Part shown: in pieces, positions 1 to 6,387 of the stretch
How the letters are laid out: the number at the start of each line of letters is the position of its first letter
Position numbering within the stretch: the stretch's first letter is position 1
NCBI GenBank assembly: GCA_020633125.1
Contig: JACKEH010000084.1
Coordinates: forward strand, 1 to 9,883
Direction: 5' to 3'
Length of the DNA stretch: 9,883 bases
Origin: Sandaracinus sp.
Lineage (GTDB): Bacteria > Myxococcota_A > Polyangia > Polyangiales > Houyiibacteriaceae
Position numbers and translations under genes: made by a program
The notes under the pieces: generated by a model
Databases searched by the model: none
What the model was told of the DNA's origin: nothing
What the model saw: only the letters and a program-made list of their open reading frames with translations

Positions 1-8
1 GCACGCAG

Positions 9-29
9 GCACGGGCACGGGCACGGGCA
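9..29. repeat. Short tandem GCACGG repeat
   Basis: Three consecutive copies of the hexamer GCACGG plus a partial GCA lie just upstream of the first gene. In frame 1 they would read as alternating His-Gly and run into a TAG stop at 37-39. They could therefore be the last codons of a gene that begins outside the window, or simply non-coding sequence. The window starts too close to tell. Confidence 0.6.
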
Positions 30-51
30 ACGCTGCTAGGGTCGCCACGTG

Positions 52-720
52 ATGGGACGGGTCTGGGCTGGGCTCGCGGTGGTGGCCGCGTTCGTGTTCG
101 CGGTCGCGGTGGTGCTCGACCTTCACGCCCTGCGTCTGGCGGTGAAGCTCCTGCCGGTGATCGCGATGATCGCGCACGCCCGTGGCGTCGCGGCGCCGAC
201 GAAAGAAACCCGCTTCGTGATCGCCGGCCTCGTCGCTTCGCTCTTCGGCGACGCGTTCCTCGAGATCGATCCGGCCGGCCTCTTCGTCGCGGGCTTGGTG
301 TCGTTCCTGATCGCCCACGTGCTCTACGTGATCGGCTTCACGTCGGACGTGCGCGCGCTCGCGCCGGTGCGCGCCCTGCCCGCCTACGCGTACGGCGTCG
401 GCGTGCTCGGCCTGCTCGTGGCCGACCTCGGTCGCATGACGATTCCGGTCGGGGTCTACACCTTCGTCATCTGCACGATGCTCTGGCGCGCCGGCGCGCG
501 GGTGGGCACGTCCTCGCGCGCGACCGTGGCGATGTTCGGCGCCGCGAGCTTCGCGATCAGCGACACGCTCATCGCCTTCAGCCGCTTCGGCGGTGCGTAC
601 TTCGACGAAGAGCTTCGTCGCGGCGCGCCGTGGCGCCTGGCGATCATGGCGCTCTACTGGCTCGGCCAATGGGGCATCGCGCGCTCGTTGCCTCCCGCGA
701 GCGCGGGCGACCGCGGCTGA
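52..720 (+). CDS. YhhN/TMEM86 family integral membrane protein (lysoplasmalogenase-like)
   Basis: This is a 222-residue, highly hydrophobic protein with about seven to eight predicted membrane segments, the usual size for the YhhN/TMEM86 family. Family-like signatures appear in order (M1 at 52): KLLP near residue 32, G66-D67 in FGDAFLE, a helix ending in H89 and Y92, GAASF followed by S170-D171, and a last helix with YWLGQ near 202-206. Characterised members (TMEM86B and some bacterial YhhN proteins) hydrolyse the vinyl-ether bond of lysoplasmalogens. Assigning that reaction here is inference from the family. Two starts are possible: GTG at 49 or ATG at 52. AGGG at 38-41 is 7 nt from the GTG and 10 nt from the ATG. 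I prefer the ATG. The next gene is 146 bp away and need not be co-transcribed. The C-terminus ends in a short Pro/Ala/Gly tail. Confidence 0.82.
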   Translation: MGRVWAGLAVVAAFVFAVAVVLDLHALRLAVKLLPVIAMIAHARGVAAPTKETRFVIAGLVASLFGDAFLEIDPAGLFVAGLVSFLIAHVLYVIGFTSDVRALAPVRALPAYAYGVGVLGLLVADLGRMTIPVGVYTFVICTMLWRAGARVGTSSRATVAMFGAASFAISDTLIAFSRFGGAYFDEELRRGAPWRLAIMALYWLGQWGIARSLPPASAGDRG

Positions 721-866
721 AGACTCGAGACCGCAACTGCCCAAGGTTTGGACGCCGCTGGGGACCCACGGCCCGAACGCCAGTGCGCAATGTCTCGGAT
801 CTACGCGGTTTTCCGGGACGCGAAGACGGTTCGAGCCCGGCACGAGGTGTGCTCTGAACGGTCCTC

Positions 867-2927
867 ATGACGAGGCTCGTGCCACGCCCCCTTCCCTGTC
901 TCCTCTTTGCGTTGTCGGCCTGCTCGGGCGGCGTCGCGACCGAGCGTGACGCCGGCCCAGCCGCCGTCGACGCGCGGGTCGGCGTCGACGCGGAGGCGCC
1001 GGATGCCGGTCCCGAAGACGCCGGGGAGCCGGTCGACGCCTTCGTGCCGCCGACCTGCGAGGTGGTCGCGCCGCCCGAGGCGTTGGTGCTCGACGGCGTC
1101 GACGACGGCGTCACGGCGAGTCGCGACGGGCTCGGCCTTCGTGAGCTCACGGTCGAGGCTTGGGTGCGACGTGACGGCGACGGGCTCGCCGCGGGCACGG
1201 GCGCGGGTGGCGTCTCCGTCGTGCCGATCGCCGGCAAAGGACGAGGTGAGGACGACGGCAGCAACATCGACTGCAACTACGCGTTCGGGTTCGCGGGCGA
1301 AGTGCTCGCGGCCGACTTCGAAGACCTGGCGAGCGGAGCCAACCACCCCGTGATCGGCCGGACCGGCGTGCCCCGCGGCGAATGGCACCACGTCGCGGTC
1401 ACCTACGACGGCGCCGAGTGGCGCCTCTACCTCGACGGCACCGAGGACGGACGCGCGACCGCGAACGCCACGCCGCGCGACGACAGCATTCAGCCCTTCG
1501 GCATCGGCACGTTGTTCAACTCGACCGCAGTCGCCGCGGGACGACTCGACGGCGCGCTCGCCGAGCTTCGGGTCTGGGACCACGCCCGCAGCGCAGACGA
1601 GATCGCCGAGGCGCGCTTCACGCGGGTCGAGACGGCGGAGGGCCTCGTGGGTCGTTGGGCGTTCGAGGGCGACGGCGCGGACACCACCGGCGGCAACGAC
1701 GCGACTCTCGACGGTGCGGTCTTCGACGCGAGCGGACCGATGCTCGACCTGGGCCTCCCGCCGAGCGTGATCGACGCGTCGCCCGCCGACGAAGCGACGG
1801 TGGACGCGACCACCGAGATCACGCTCGAGGTCTCGGACGTCGACGGCGATTGGCTCGACGTCGAGGTCTACGTGCGCGAGCTGACCGAGGTCGACGACTT
1901 CACGATCGCGGTGCTGCCGGACACGCAGTACTACACGGTCGAGTCGCGCGGGCTCGAGCGCTACTTCCACGACCAGACCCGTTGGATCGTCGACCATCGC
2001 GCGGACTACCGAATCGCGGCCGTGATCCACAACGGCGACATCGTGAACAACGGCGATCGCCTCGAGTACCAGTGGCGCGTCGCGGACCGCGCGATGGCGC
2101 GCCTCGAAACGATCGAAGGCCTGGTCGACGGTTTGCCCTTCGGCGTCGCCGTCGGAAACCACGACCTCTCGGTGGTCAGCCAAGTCGGCCCTGCGCGCCT
2201 TTTCAACGAGTACTTCGGGCGCGAGCGTTTCCTCGGTCGCGCGTACTACGGCGGCAGCCGCGTGCGCACCGACAACAACGACAGCTGGTTCACGTTCGAG
2301 GCGGGCGGGCTCGATTTCGTCGTCGTGAGCCTCACGTACAATCCAGAACCCTCGCAGGCGATGCTCGACTTCGCGCGACGTGTCTTCGAGACGCACCCCG
2401 ATGCGTTCGGAATCCTCAACGCGCACTACATCCTCACCGGCGCGGGCAACTTCAGCGCGCAGGGTCGCGCGATGTACGACGCGCTCCGAGACGTGCCGAA
2501 CCTTCACCTGATGACCTGCGGTCACGTCTCGGCGGAGGCGCGCCGCACGGACACGCACGAAGGCCACCCCATCCTCTCGATGCTCGCCGACTACCAAGGC
2601 CGCACCGACGGAGGCAGCGGCTACATGCGCCTGTGGGAGCTCTCGCCCGCGAACGGCGAGATGACCGTGCGCACCTACTCGCCGACGCTCGATCGCTGGG
2701 AGACCGACGCGAACAGCGAGTTCACGGTAGCGATGGCGCTCCGCGGTGCCGGCACCGGCGCGTTCGAGCACGTCGGGACGGTCGAGGACGTGGTCGACGG
2801 CGCCGCCTCCGTGCGCGTCGAAGGCCTCGCGCCCGGGCGCATCTACGAGTGGTACGCCGCGGTGCGCGACTGCGAGCACGAGACCCGAACGCCGGTGCGT
2901 CGCTTCACGACGGCCGTGGCGCCGTGA
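867..2927 (+). CDS. Secreted lipoprotein with LamG domain and calcineurin-like metallophosphoesterase domain
   Basis: The 686-residue protein starts with a lipoprotein signal peptide whose lipobox is L16-S-A-C19. An Asp/Ala/Gly/Pro-rich linker (about 25-63) leads to a LamG/concanavalin-like domain (about 68-290) containing LTVEAWV, GEWHHVAVTYDG (W173) and ALAELRVWDHARS. A metallophosphoesterase core follows (about 345-615): D352-T-Q354, HNGD (D391), GNHD (430-433), NAH520 and CGH553-VS. The core sits between an Ig/FN3-like N-half (about 298-342, PPSVIDASPADE, DVDGDWLDVEVY) and a matching C-half (about 620-684, LAPGRIYEWYAAVRD), so it looks inserted into one beta-sandwich domain. Two usual metal-site histidines are replaced, by Q354 and S555. 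The protein is presumably anchored on the envelope and acts on an extracytoplasmic phosphoester, substrate unknown. ATG 867 is chosen because it begins a good signal peptide. No strong ribosome site is visible; GAGG at 844-847 is too far away. No convincing promoter is seen in 721-866. The stop overlaps the GTG of the next gene. Confidence 0.85.
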   Translation: MTRLVPRPLPCLLFALSACSGGVATERDAGPAAVDARVGVDAEAPDAGPEDAGEPVDAFVPPTCEVVAPPEALVLDGVDDGVTASRDGLGLRELTVEAWVRRDGDGLAAGTGAGGVSVVPIAGKGRGEDDGSNIDCNYAFGFAGEVLAADFEDLASGANHPVIGRTGVPRGEWHHVAVTYDGAEWRLYLDGTEDGRATANATPRDDSIQPFGIGTLFNSTAVAAGRLDGALAELRVWDHARSADEIAEARFTRVETAEGLVGRWAFEGDGADTTGGNDATLDGAVFDASGPMLDLGLPPSVIDASPADEATVDATTEITLEVSDVDGDWLDVEVYVRELTEVDDFTIAVLPDTQYYTVESRGLERYFHDQTRWIVDHRADYRIAAVIHNGDIVNNGDRLEYQWRVADRAMARLETIEGLVDGLPFGVAVGNHDLSVVSQVGPARLFNEYFGRERFLGRAYYGGSRVRTDNNDSWFTFEAGGLDFVVVSLTYNPEPSQAMLDFARRVFETHPDAFGILNAHYILTGAGNFSAQGRAMYDALRDVPNLHLMTCGHVSAEARRTDTHEGHPILSMLADYQGRTDGGSGYMRLWELSPANGEMTVRTYSPTLDRWETDANSEFTVAMALRGAGTGAFEHVGTVEDVVDGAASVRVEGLAPGRIYEWYAAVRDCEHETRTPVRRFTTAVAP

Positions 2928-3913
2928 CCTCGGCCGTGAGGTCGCGGGTGCGCGACGAGGCGCACGACGCCGACGTGCACGACGAGGCGCGCGAAGCCGA
3001 GGTGCGCGAAGCCGAGGCGCGCGAAGCCGAGGCGCGCGAGACCGAAGCTCGAAAGACCGAGGCTCACGATGCGATTTCCACGGCTGGCCGCATCGGCGAT
3101 GCTCGCGGCGTGCGCGCCCTGCTGCGTGAGCCTTTCGTGCACTTCCTCGTCCTCGGGGCGGCCTTCTTCGGATTGCATCGGCTGCTCGCGGGTCCGGAGA
3201 CCACCGACACCGACGTCCTCGTGGTCGACGAGGGTGTGCGATCGGAGCTCCGCGACGCGTTCGAGCACTCGAACGAACGCCCGCCGACCGACGAAGAGCT
3301 CGCCGCGGCGGTCGAGCGTTGGATCGACGAAGAGGTCCTCTACCGCGAAGGACTCGCGCGCGGGCTCGATCGGGACGACGACGCGGTTCGCGGCCGCGTC
3401 GCGCTCTCGATGAGCTACGTGCTCTCTGCGGCCGTGACCGGTGAGCCGACGGAAGACGAGCTTCGTCGTTACTTCGACGCGCATCGCGACGAGCTCTCGC
3501 GCGAGGCCGCCTTCGACTTCACGCAGGTCTTCCTGACCGAGAGCCCCGACGTCGTAGCGCGCGTCGAAGAGCTTCTCGCGCAGCTTCGTGCGGGCGCCTC
3601 GCCGAACGGGCTCGGGGACCCCTTCTCCGGCGGTCGTCGTTACCGCCTGCGACGCCGGGTGCAGCTCGAAGAAGCCTTCGGACCCGAGCTCGCCGAGGCC
3701 GTGACCACGACCGAGCCCGGAACCTGGATCGCGACCCGCTCACGCCACGGCCGTCACCTCGTGCGGGTCGACCGACGCGTGGCCGCCGAAGCGCCGAGCT
3801 TCGAGGAAGCGCGCGCCGACGTGCTCGCCGCGCTCGAGCACGAACGACGCGATCGCGCGGTGCGTGAAGGCGTCGCCGCGCTTCGGGCGCGTCGGGAGAT
3901 CGTGCGGCGATGA
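2924..3913 (+). CDS. Membrane-anchored PpiC/parvulin-type peptidyl-prolyl cis-trans isomerase
   Basis: The frame is 329 residues from the GTG at 2924, which overlaps the preceding stop as GTGA. Residues 12-50 are a charged Glu/Ala/Arg pentapeptide repeat. A single membrane segment follows (about 70-89, REPFVHFLVLGAAFFG). Next comes a SurA/PpiC-like helical region (about 95-190, ERWIDEEVLYREGLARGL) and then a degenerate parvulin domain (about 197-285) that starts with FDFTQV and ends with H278-LVRV. The body matches the family of bitopic foldases found beside HupE/UreJ genes, which normally begin just before the 'LREP..HFL.LG' helix. The canonical active-site pattern of active parvulins is not obvious, so chaperone-like activity is as likely as catalysis. 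Later starts are possible: GTG 2948, with GAGG 6 nt upstream, is the best ribosome-site fit; GTG 3110 would give the usual family N-terminus and remove the repeats. Topology would put the repeats in the cytoplasm and the foldase domain in the periplasm. Confidence 0.8.
   Translation: MTSAVRSRVRDEAHDADVHDEAREAEVREAEAREAEARETEARKTEAHDAISTAGRIGDARGVRALLREPFVHFLVLGAAFFGLHRLLAGPETTDTDVLVVDEGVRSELRDAFEHSNERPPTDEELAAAVERWIDEEVLYREGLARGLDRDDDAVRGRVALSMSYVLSAAVTGEPTEDELRRYFDAHRDELSREAAFDFTQVFLTESPDVVARVEELLAQLRAGASPNGLGDPFSGGRRYRLRRRVQLEEAFGPELAEAVTTTEPGTWIATRSRHGRHLVRVDRRVAAEAPSFEEARADVLAALEHERRDRAVREGVAALRARREIVRR
2957..3073 (+). repeat. 15-bp coding minisatellite (EAREA-type pentapeptide repeat)
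   Basis: From 2984 to 3073 there are six contiguous 15-bp units starting with GAG/GAA (2984, 2999, 3014, 3029, 3044, 3059). The first three differ by one base, and the later ones are progressively diverged. They encode E-A-R-E-A, E-V-R-E-A, E-A-R-E-A, E-A-R-E-T, E-A-R-K-T and E-A-H-D-A. A related unit (2957-2971, E-A-H-D-A) and a shortened 12-bp unit (2972-2983) precede them. The unit length is a multiple of three, so gain or loss of copies would keep the isomerase frame open. The array lies in the N-terminal extension of the PPIase gene and would form a charged helix if translated. Confidence 0.85.
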
Positions 3914-4839
3914 GCACCCGGCGCGGCGTGACGTGCGCGCTGCTCTTCGCCCTCGGCGTCGTTCCGGTGGCGCGCGCCCACGACGCACGGCCTGGCGTGC
4001 TCGCCCTCGAAGCGCTCGGCGACGGTAGCTACCTCGTGCGGTGGACCGAGCCCGTCGACGCGCGTCGGCCCGAAGGCAGCGTGCGCCCGGTCTTTCCGAG
4101 CACGTGCGTCCAAGACGGACCACGGCTTCGTTGCGAGGCGCCGCTCGTGGACGTCGCCTTCGAAGGGCTCGAGGACGCGCGGGTCTTCGTCCGACTTCGC
4201 GAGCGTGACGGCTCGCTTCGCGAGGCATGGGTCGACGCCGAAGCGCCTCGGGCGCACCTCGAGCCCACCGCGTTCTTCGGGTGGGTGTGGAGCGGCGTGG
4301 AGCACGTGCTCTTCGGGTTCGACCACGTCGCGTTCGTGCTCGGTTTGTTGCTCGTCGTGGGCTTCGCCGCGCCGCGTCGGCTGCTCCTGACCATCACCGC
4401 GTTCACGCTCGCGCACTCCGTCACGTTGGCGTTGGCGTCGCTGCAATGGCTGCAGCTCCCGAGCGCACCGGTCGAGGCCACGATCGCGGCCAGCATCGTC
4501 TTGGTCGCGCGCGAGGCCGGCAGCCGGGAGCGTTCGTGGACCCGCGAGCTGCCTTGGCTCGTCGCCGCCTGTTTCGGTCTCGTGCACGGCCTCGGCTTCG
4601 CGGGCGCGCTCGCCGACGTGGGGCTGCCCGAAGACGGCTGGGCCGCCGCGCTCTTCGGTTTCAACGTCGGCGTCGAGCTCGGTCAGCTCCTCGTCGTCGC
4701 AGCCGCGGGCCTGGTCGCCCTCGCCGCCAGTCGCCTGCCGGCCGCGCCGCGTGAGCACGGCCTGACGCTCGCACGCTACGCGCTCGGCACCCTCGGCGCG
4801 TTCTGGTGCGTCGAGCGCGTCGTCGGCATGTTCGGTTGA
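3910..4839 (+). CDS. HupE/UreJ family membrane protein (probable metal permease)
   Basis: The 309-residue protein has a signal peptide (MSTRRG...VARA, cleavage about residue 23) and a periplasmic beta-rich stretch (about 24-120). The C-terminal half has about six to seven membrane helices with the conserved polar and His motifs of the HupE/UreJ_2 type: VEH132 followed by GFD138-H139, FTLAH169-SVTL, LVH226-GLGFA, and FNVGVE256-LGQ. HupE and UreJ proteins accompany [NiFe]-hydrogenase or urease loci and are regarded as nickel (possibly cobalt) permeases. This longer version with an N-terminal exported domain is usually found without those enzymes, and neither enzyme is seen here, so the transported ion is unknown. 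The ATG overlaps the upstream stop as ATGA, and GGGAG at 3894-3898 is a modest ribosome site, so translation is probably coupled to the isomerase. It is the last gene of the plus-strand unit. Confidence 0.87.
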   Translation: MSTRRGVTCALLFALGVVPVARAHDARPGVLALEALGDGSYLVRWTEPVDARRPEGSVRPVFPSTCVQDGPRLRCEAPLVDVAFEGLEDARVFVRLRERDGSLREAWVDAEAPRAHLEPTAFFGWVWSGVEHVLFGFDHVAFVLGLLLVVGFAAPRRLLLTITAFTLAHSVTLALASLQWLQLPSAPVEATIAASIVLVAREAGSRERSWTRELPWLVAACFGLVHGLGFAGALADVGLPEDGWAAALFGFNVGVELGQLLVVAAAGLVALAASRLPAAPREHGLTLARYALGTLGAFWCVERVVGMFG

Positions 4840-4870
4840 GCGCCGCGAGTCGCCGCCTGTCGTTCGACGG

Positions 4871-4902
4871 AGCACGGGGTCGCTTTCGACGCCGTCCGTG
4901 CT
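4871..4902 (+). other. Nested hairpin after the HupE gene
   Basis: A perfect 7-bp inverted repeat, AGCACGG (4871-4877) and CCGTGCT (4896-4902), encloses a second perfect hairpin, GTCG (4879-4882) and CGAC (4887-4890), with a CTTT loop. It lies 31 bp after the HupE stop and before the tRNA. There is no T-tract, so it is not a classical intrinsic terminator. It could cap the upstream mRNA 3' end or be part of the tRNA leader. Confidence 0.35.
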
Positions 4903-4913
4903 ACCACTGCCGG

Positions 4914-4931
4914 CCCGAACTTCGGCTCGGG
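4914..4931 (+). other. UUCG-capped hairpin overlapping the tRNA 5' end
   Basis: CCCGAAC (4914-4920) and GCTCGGG (4925-4931) flank a TTCG tetraloop closed by a C-G pair. Six of seven positions pair, with one A-C mismatch. The last three bases of the 3' arm are the first three bases of mature tRNA-Val, so in the primary transcript this stem would compete with the acceptor stem. It may be coincidence or a precursor feature. Confidence 0.3.
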
Positions 4932-5000
4932 TGGATAGCTCAGCGGTAGAGCTCCTCCCTTACAAGGAGGATGTCGTCGGTTCGAATCCGGCTCCACCCA
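4929..5000 (+). tRNA. tRNA-Val (anticodon UAC)
   Basis: A complete 72-nt cloverleaf can be folded. The acceptor stem is GGGTGGA (4929-4935) with TCCACCC (4993-4999) and discriminator A5000. The D arm is GCTC/GAGC (4938-4941, 4949-4952). The anticodon stem is CCTCC/GGAGG (4954-4958, 4966-4970) with loop CTTACAA, giving anticodon TAC at 4961-4963, which reads GUA and other valine codons. The variable loop is 5 nt (4971-4975). The T arm is GTCGG/CCGGC (4976-4980, 4988-4992) with loop TTCGAAT. The 3' CCA is not encoded; the genome continues with CCC, so CCA must be added by nucleotidyltransferase. I find no convincing -35/-10 pair in 4840-4928; TACCAC at 4902-4907 is the only -10-like string and lacks a matching -35. 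Confidence 0.97.
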
Positions 5001-5055
5001 CCCCTCGACTCACGAGACGTGCTCCGCGCCATCGCGGACAGCACGGACGACGGGC

Positions 5056-5088
5056 GGCGCGTGTGTCACCGCGACACCTCGGCGCGCC
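5056..5088. other. Interrupted inverted repeat in the convergent gap
   Basis: GTGTC (5063-5067) and GACAC (5073-5077) form a 5-bp stem around ACCGC. Outside it, GGCGCG (5056-5061) can pair with CGCGCC (5083-5088) after a 1-nt and a 5-nt bulge. It lies between the tRNA and the leftward permease gene. It has no T-tract on either strand, so a terminator role is only a possibility. No gene is supported in 5001-5153. Confidence 0.25.
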
Positions 5089-5123
5089 TCCACCACCGCG
5101 CGGGCCTCTCTTCACGTCGCGTG

Positions 5124-5144
5124 CCGTGAGAACCGTGCTCACGG
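5124..5144. terminator. Inverted repeat just past the permease stop, possible terminator structure
   Basis: CCGTGAG (5124-5130) and CTCACGG (5138-5144) form a perfect 7-bp inverted repeat with a 7-nt loop, 9 bp beyond the stop of the leftward permease gene. This position suits an end-of-operon structure for the minus-strand unit. Neither strand shows a following T run, so classical Rho-independent termination is not supported. A 3' stabilising hairpin or a site read by a protein remains possible. Confidence 0.35.
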
Positions 5145-5153
5145 AAACGAAGG

Positions 5154-6383
5154 TCAGCCGGCCAGCAGCCAGACGATCGGCGTACCGACCGCGAGCACGA
5201 GCAACGTCGAGGGGACGCCGACCTTCGCGTAGGTCCAGAAGCCGAGATCGTGCTCGGACTTCGCACCCTCGGCGACGATCACGTTGGCGGCGCTGCCCAC
5301 CAAGGTGAGGTTGCCCGCGACGGTGCTCACCCACGCGAGCAAGGTCCACGTGCGCACCGGGTCTCCGAGCGACTCCACGTAGGGACCGACCAACAAGACG
5401 AGCGGTACGTTGCTCACGGTGTTCGCGCCCAACGTGATGGCCGCGGTGAACCGGGCCGTGTCCGCGGCGTTCGTCGTGCCCAGACCACCGCGCATCCACG
5501 CGAAGGCGTCGTCGACGTAGCCGGTCGACTGCAGCCCCGCGACGACGACGAAGAGCGACGCGAAGAAGACCAAGAGCGAGAGGTCGACCCGCGCAAAGCT
5601 CTCTTGCGGGTCGCGACGATCGGCGACGACGAAGACGAGCACCGCCGCCAGCACCGAGAACGGCAGGTTCGCGCCGAGCACCAGCGCGAGGCCGAGGGCC
5701 GCCACCACCAAGCTCGCGAAGCGCCAACCGCGTTCGTCCGACGTGGTCTCGCCGAGCGTCGACGCTTCGAGCTCGGCCGGCAGCCGCCTCGCGTAGAAGC
5801 GATCGAGCACGAAGGCGTTCACGAAGAGGCCCACCAAGGCGGCGGGGCCGACCGCGCGCAGGAAGGGCCCGAACGCGAGATCCCCGAGGCTGCCCACCAA
5901 CATGTTCTGCGGGTTGCCGACGAGCGTGGCCGCGCTGCCCAGGTTCGCGCTCGTCGCGAGCGCCATGAGGTAGGGCTCGTAGGGCAGCTTCGCGTTCTTG
6001 CATGCGCGCACCACGAGGGGCGTCAAGAAGAGGCAGACCGCGTCGTTGAGCAGGAGCGCCGAGAGCACGCCGGGCAGGAACGCCAGCAGCCAGAGCAGGC
6101 GTCGTGGCGTGTGCGCGACCCGTCGGACGCCGACGAGCAGACGCGCGAAGAGGCCGCGTGTCTCGACGTAGGCCGAGAGCGCCATCGTGCCGAAGAGCAC
6201 GACCAGGGTCGCGCCGTCGATCGCATCGAACGCGGCCTCGGGCGAGAGCGCGCCGAGCGCGACCATCGCCACCGCACCGAGCATGGCGCCCGCGGGACGA
6301 CCGATGGGGAGCAGCGCGAGCCGACGCGTCGCGATCAGCGCGTAGCTGATCACGAACACGACGAGCGTCAGCTCGGGTCGCAT
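5154..6383 (-). CDS. SLC13/ArsB-like anion permease (YbiR-like)
   Basis: The 409-residue protein has about ten to twelve membrane helices and the repeated signatures of the ion transporter (SLC13/CitMHS/ArsB/NhaD) superfamily. The first half has LLLNDAVCLFLTP (110-122) followed by TSANLGSAATLVGNPQN (144-160). The second half has NTVSNVPL (321-328) followed by GNLTLVGSAANVIV (357-370). The two hairpin-type motifs are the expected inverted-repeat pair. The GNPQN form resembles YbiR-type permeases more than citrate or dicarboxylate carriers. Substrate is not predictable from sequence (anion, arsenite or an organic acid are all possible), as is Na+ or H+ coupling. The frame is open back to a GTG at 6449, but the ATG at 6383 starts directly before helix 1 and sits 4 bp after the stop of the preceding gene, so I use it. 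The purine-rich GAAGG immediately before it is too close for an ideal ribosome site, suggesting coupling to the upstream gene. It is the last gene of the minus-strand operon. Confidence 0.85.
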   Translation of the reverse strand: MRPELTLVVFVISYALIATRRLALLPIGRPAGAMLGAVAMVALGALSPEAAFDAIDGATLVVLFGTMALSAYVETRGLFARLLVGVRRVAHTPRRLLWLLAFLPGVLSALLLNDAVCLFLTPLVVRACKNAKLPYEPYLMALATSANLGSAATLVGNPQNMLVGSLGDLAFGPFLRAVGPAALVGLFVNAFVLDRFYARRLPAELEASTLGETTSDERGWRFASLVVAALGLALVLGANLPFSVLAAVLVFVVADRRDPQESFARVDLSLLVFFASLFVVVAGLQSTGYVDDAFAWMRGGLGTTNAADTARFTAAITLGANTVSNVPLVLLVGPYVESLGDPVRTWTLLAWVSTVAGNLTLVGSAANVIVAEGAKSEHDLGFWTYAKVGVPSTLLVLAVGTPIVWLLAG

Positions 6384-6387
6384 GCCT

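Noticed and set aside
1..39. C-terminal tail of an upstream gene ending at TAG 37-39 (His-Gly repeat, then Gln-Arg-Cys)
   Set aside because: Thirteen codons at the window edge cannot be distinguished from non-coding repeat sequence.
821..850. GGTTCGAGCCC string resembling a tRNA T-arm
   Set aside because: Only 4 of 5 stem pairs form, and no D arm, anticodon arm or acceptor stem can be found upstream.
801..2879. Long open frame of 692 codons antisense to the LamG-phosphoesterase gene
   Set aside because: Its product is Val/Arg/Asp-rich with no domain, while the plus-strand frame has a lipobox, LamG and phosphoesterase motifs. High-GC codon bias produces such antisense frames.
1382..2923. Upstream part of the isomerase frame, open from 1382
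   Set aside because: The translation is overwhelmingly Arg/Gly/Pro and overlaps a well-supported gene in another frame. The isomerase begins at or after 2924.
3069..3413. Frame-3 ORF beginning MRFPRLAASAMLAAC, which looks like a lipoprotein signal and has GAGG 6 nt upstream
   Set aside because: After about 25 residues it becomes a Ser/Arg/Thr-rich shadow sequence inside the isomerase gene, where the other frame has a convincing membrane helix and foldase region.
3754..4875. 373-codon minus-strand frame opposite the HupE gene
   Set aside because: Shadow frame; the HupE His motifs and helices are on the plus strand.
4885..4907. TTCGAC ... TACCAC as a promoter for the tRNA
   Set aside because: The spacing is only 11 bp and both boxes are weak.
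4980..5000. tRNA 3' end as an integration (att) site
   Set aside because: I see no second copy of the tRNA 3' end in the window and no integrase or other mobile gene.
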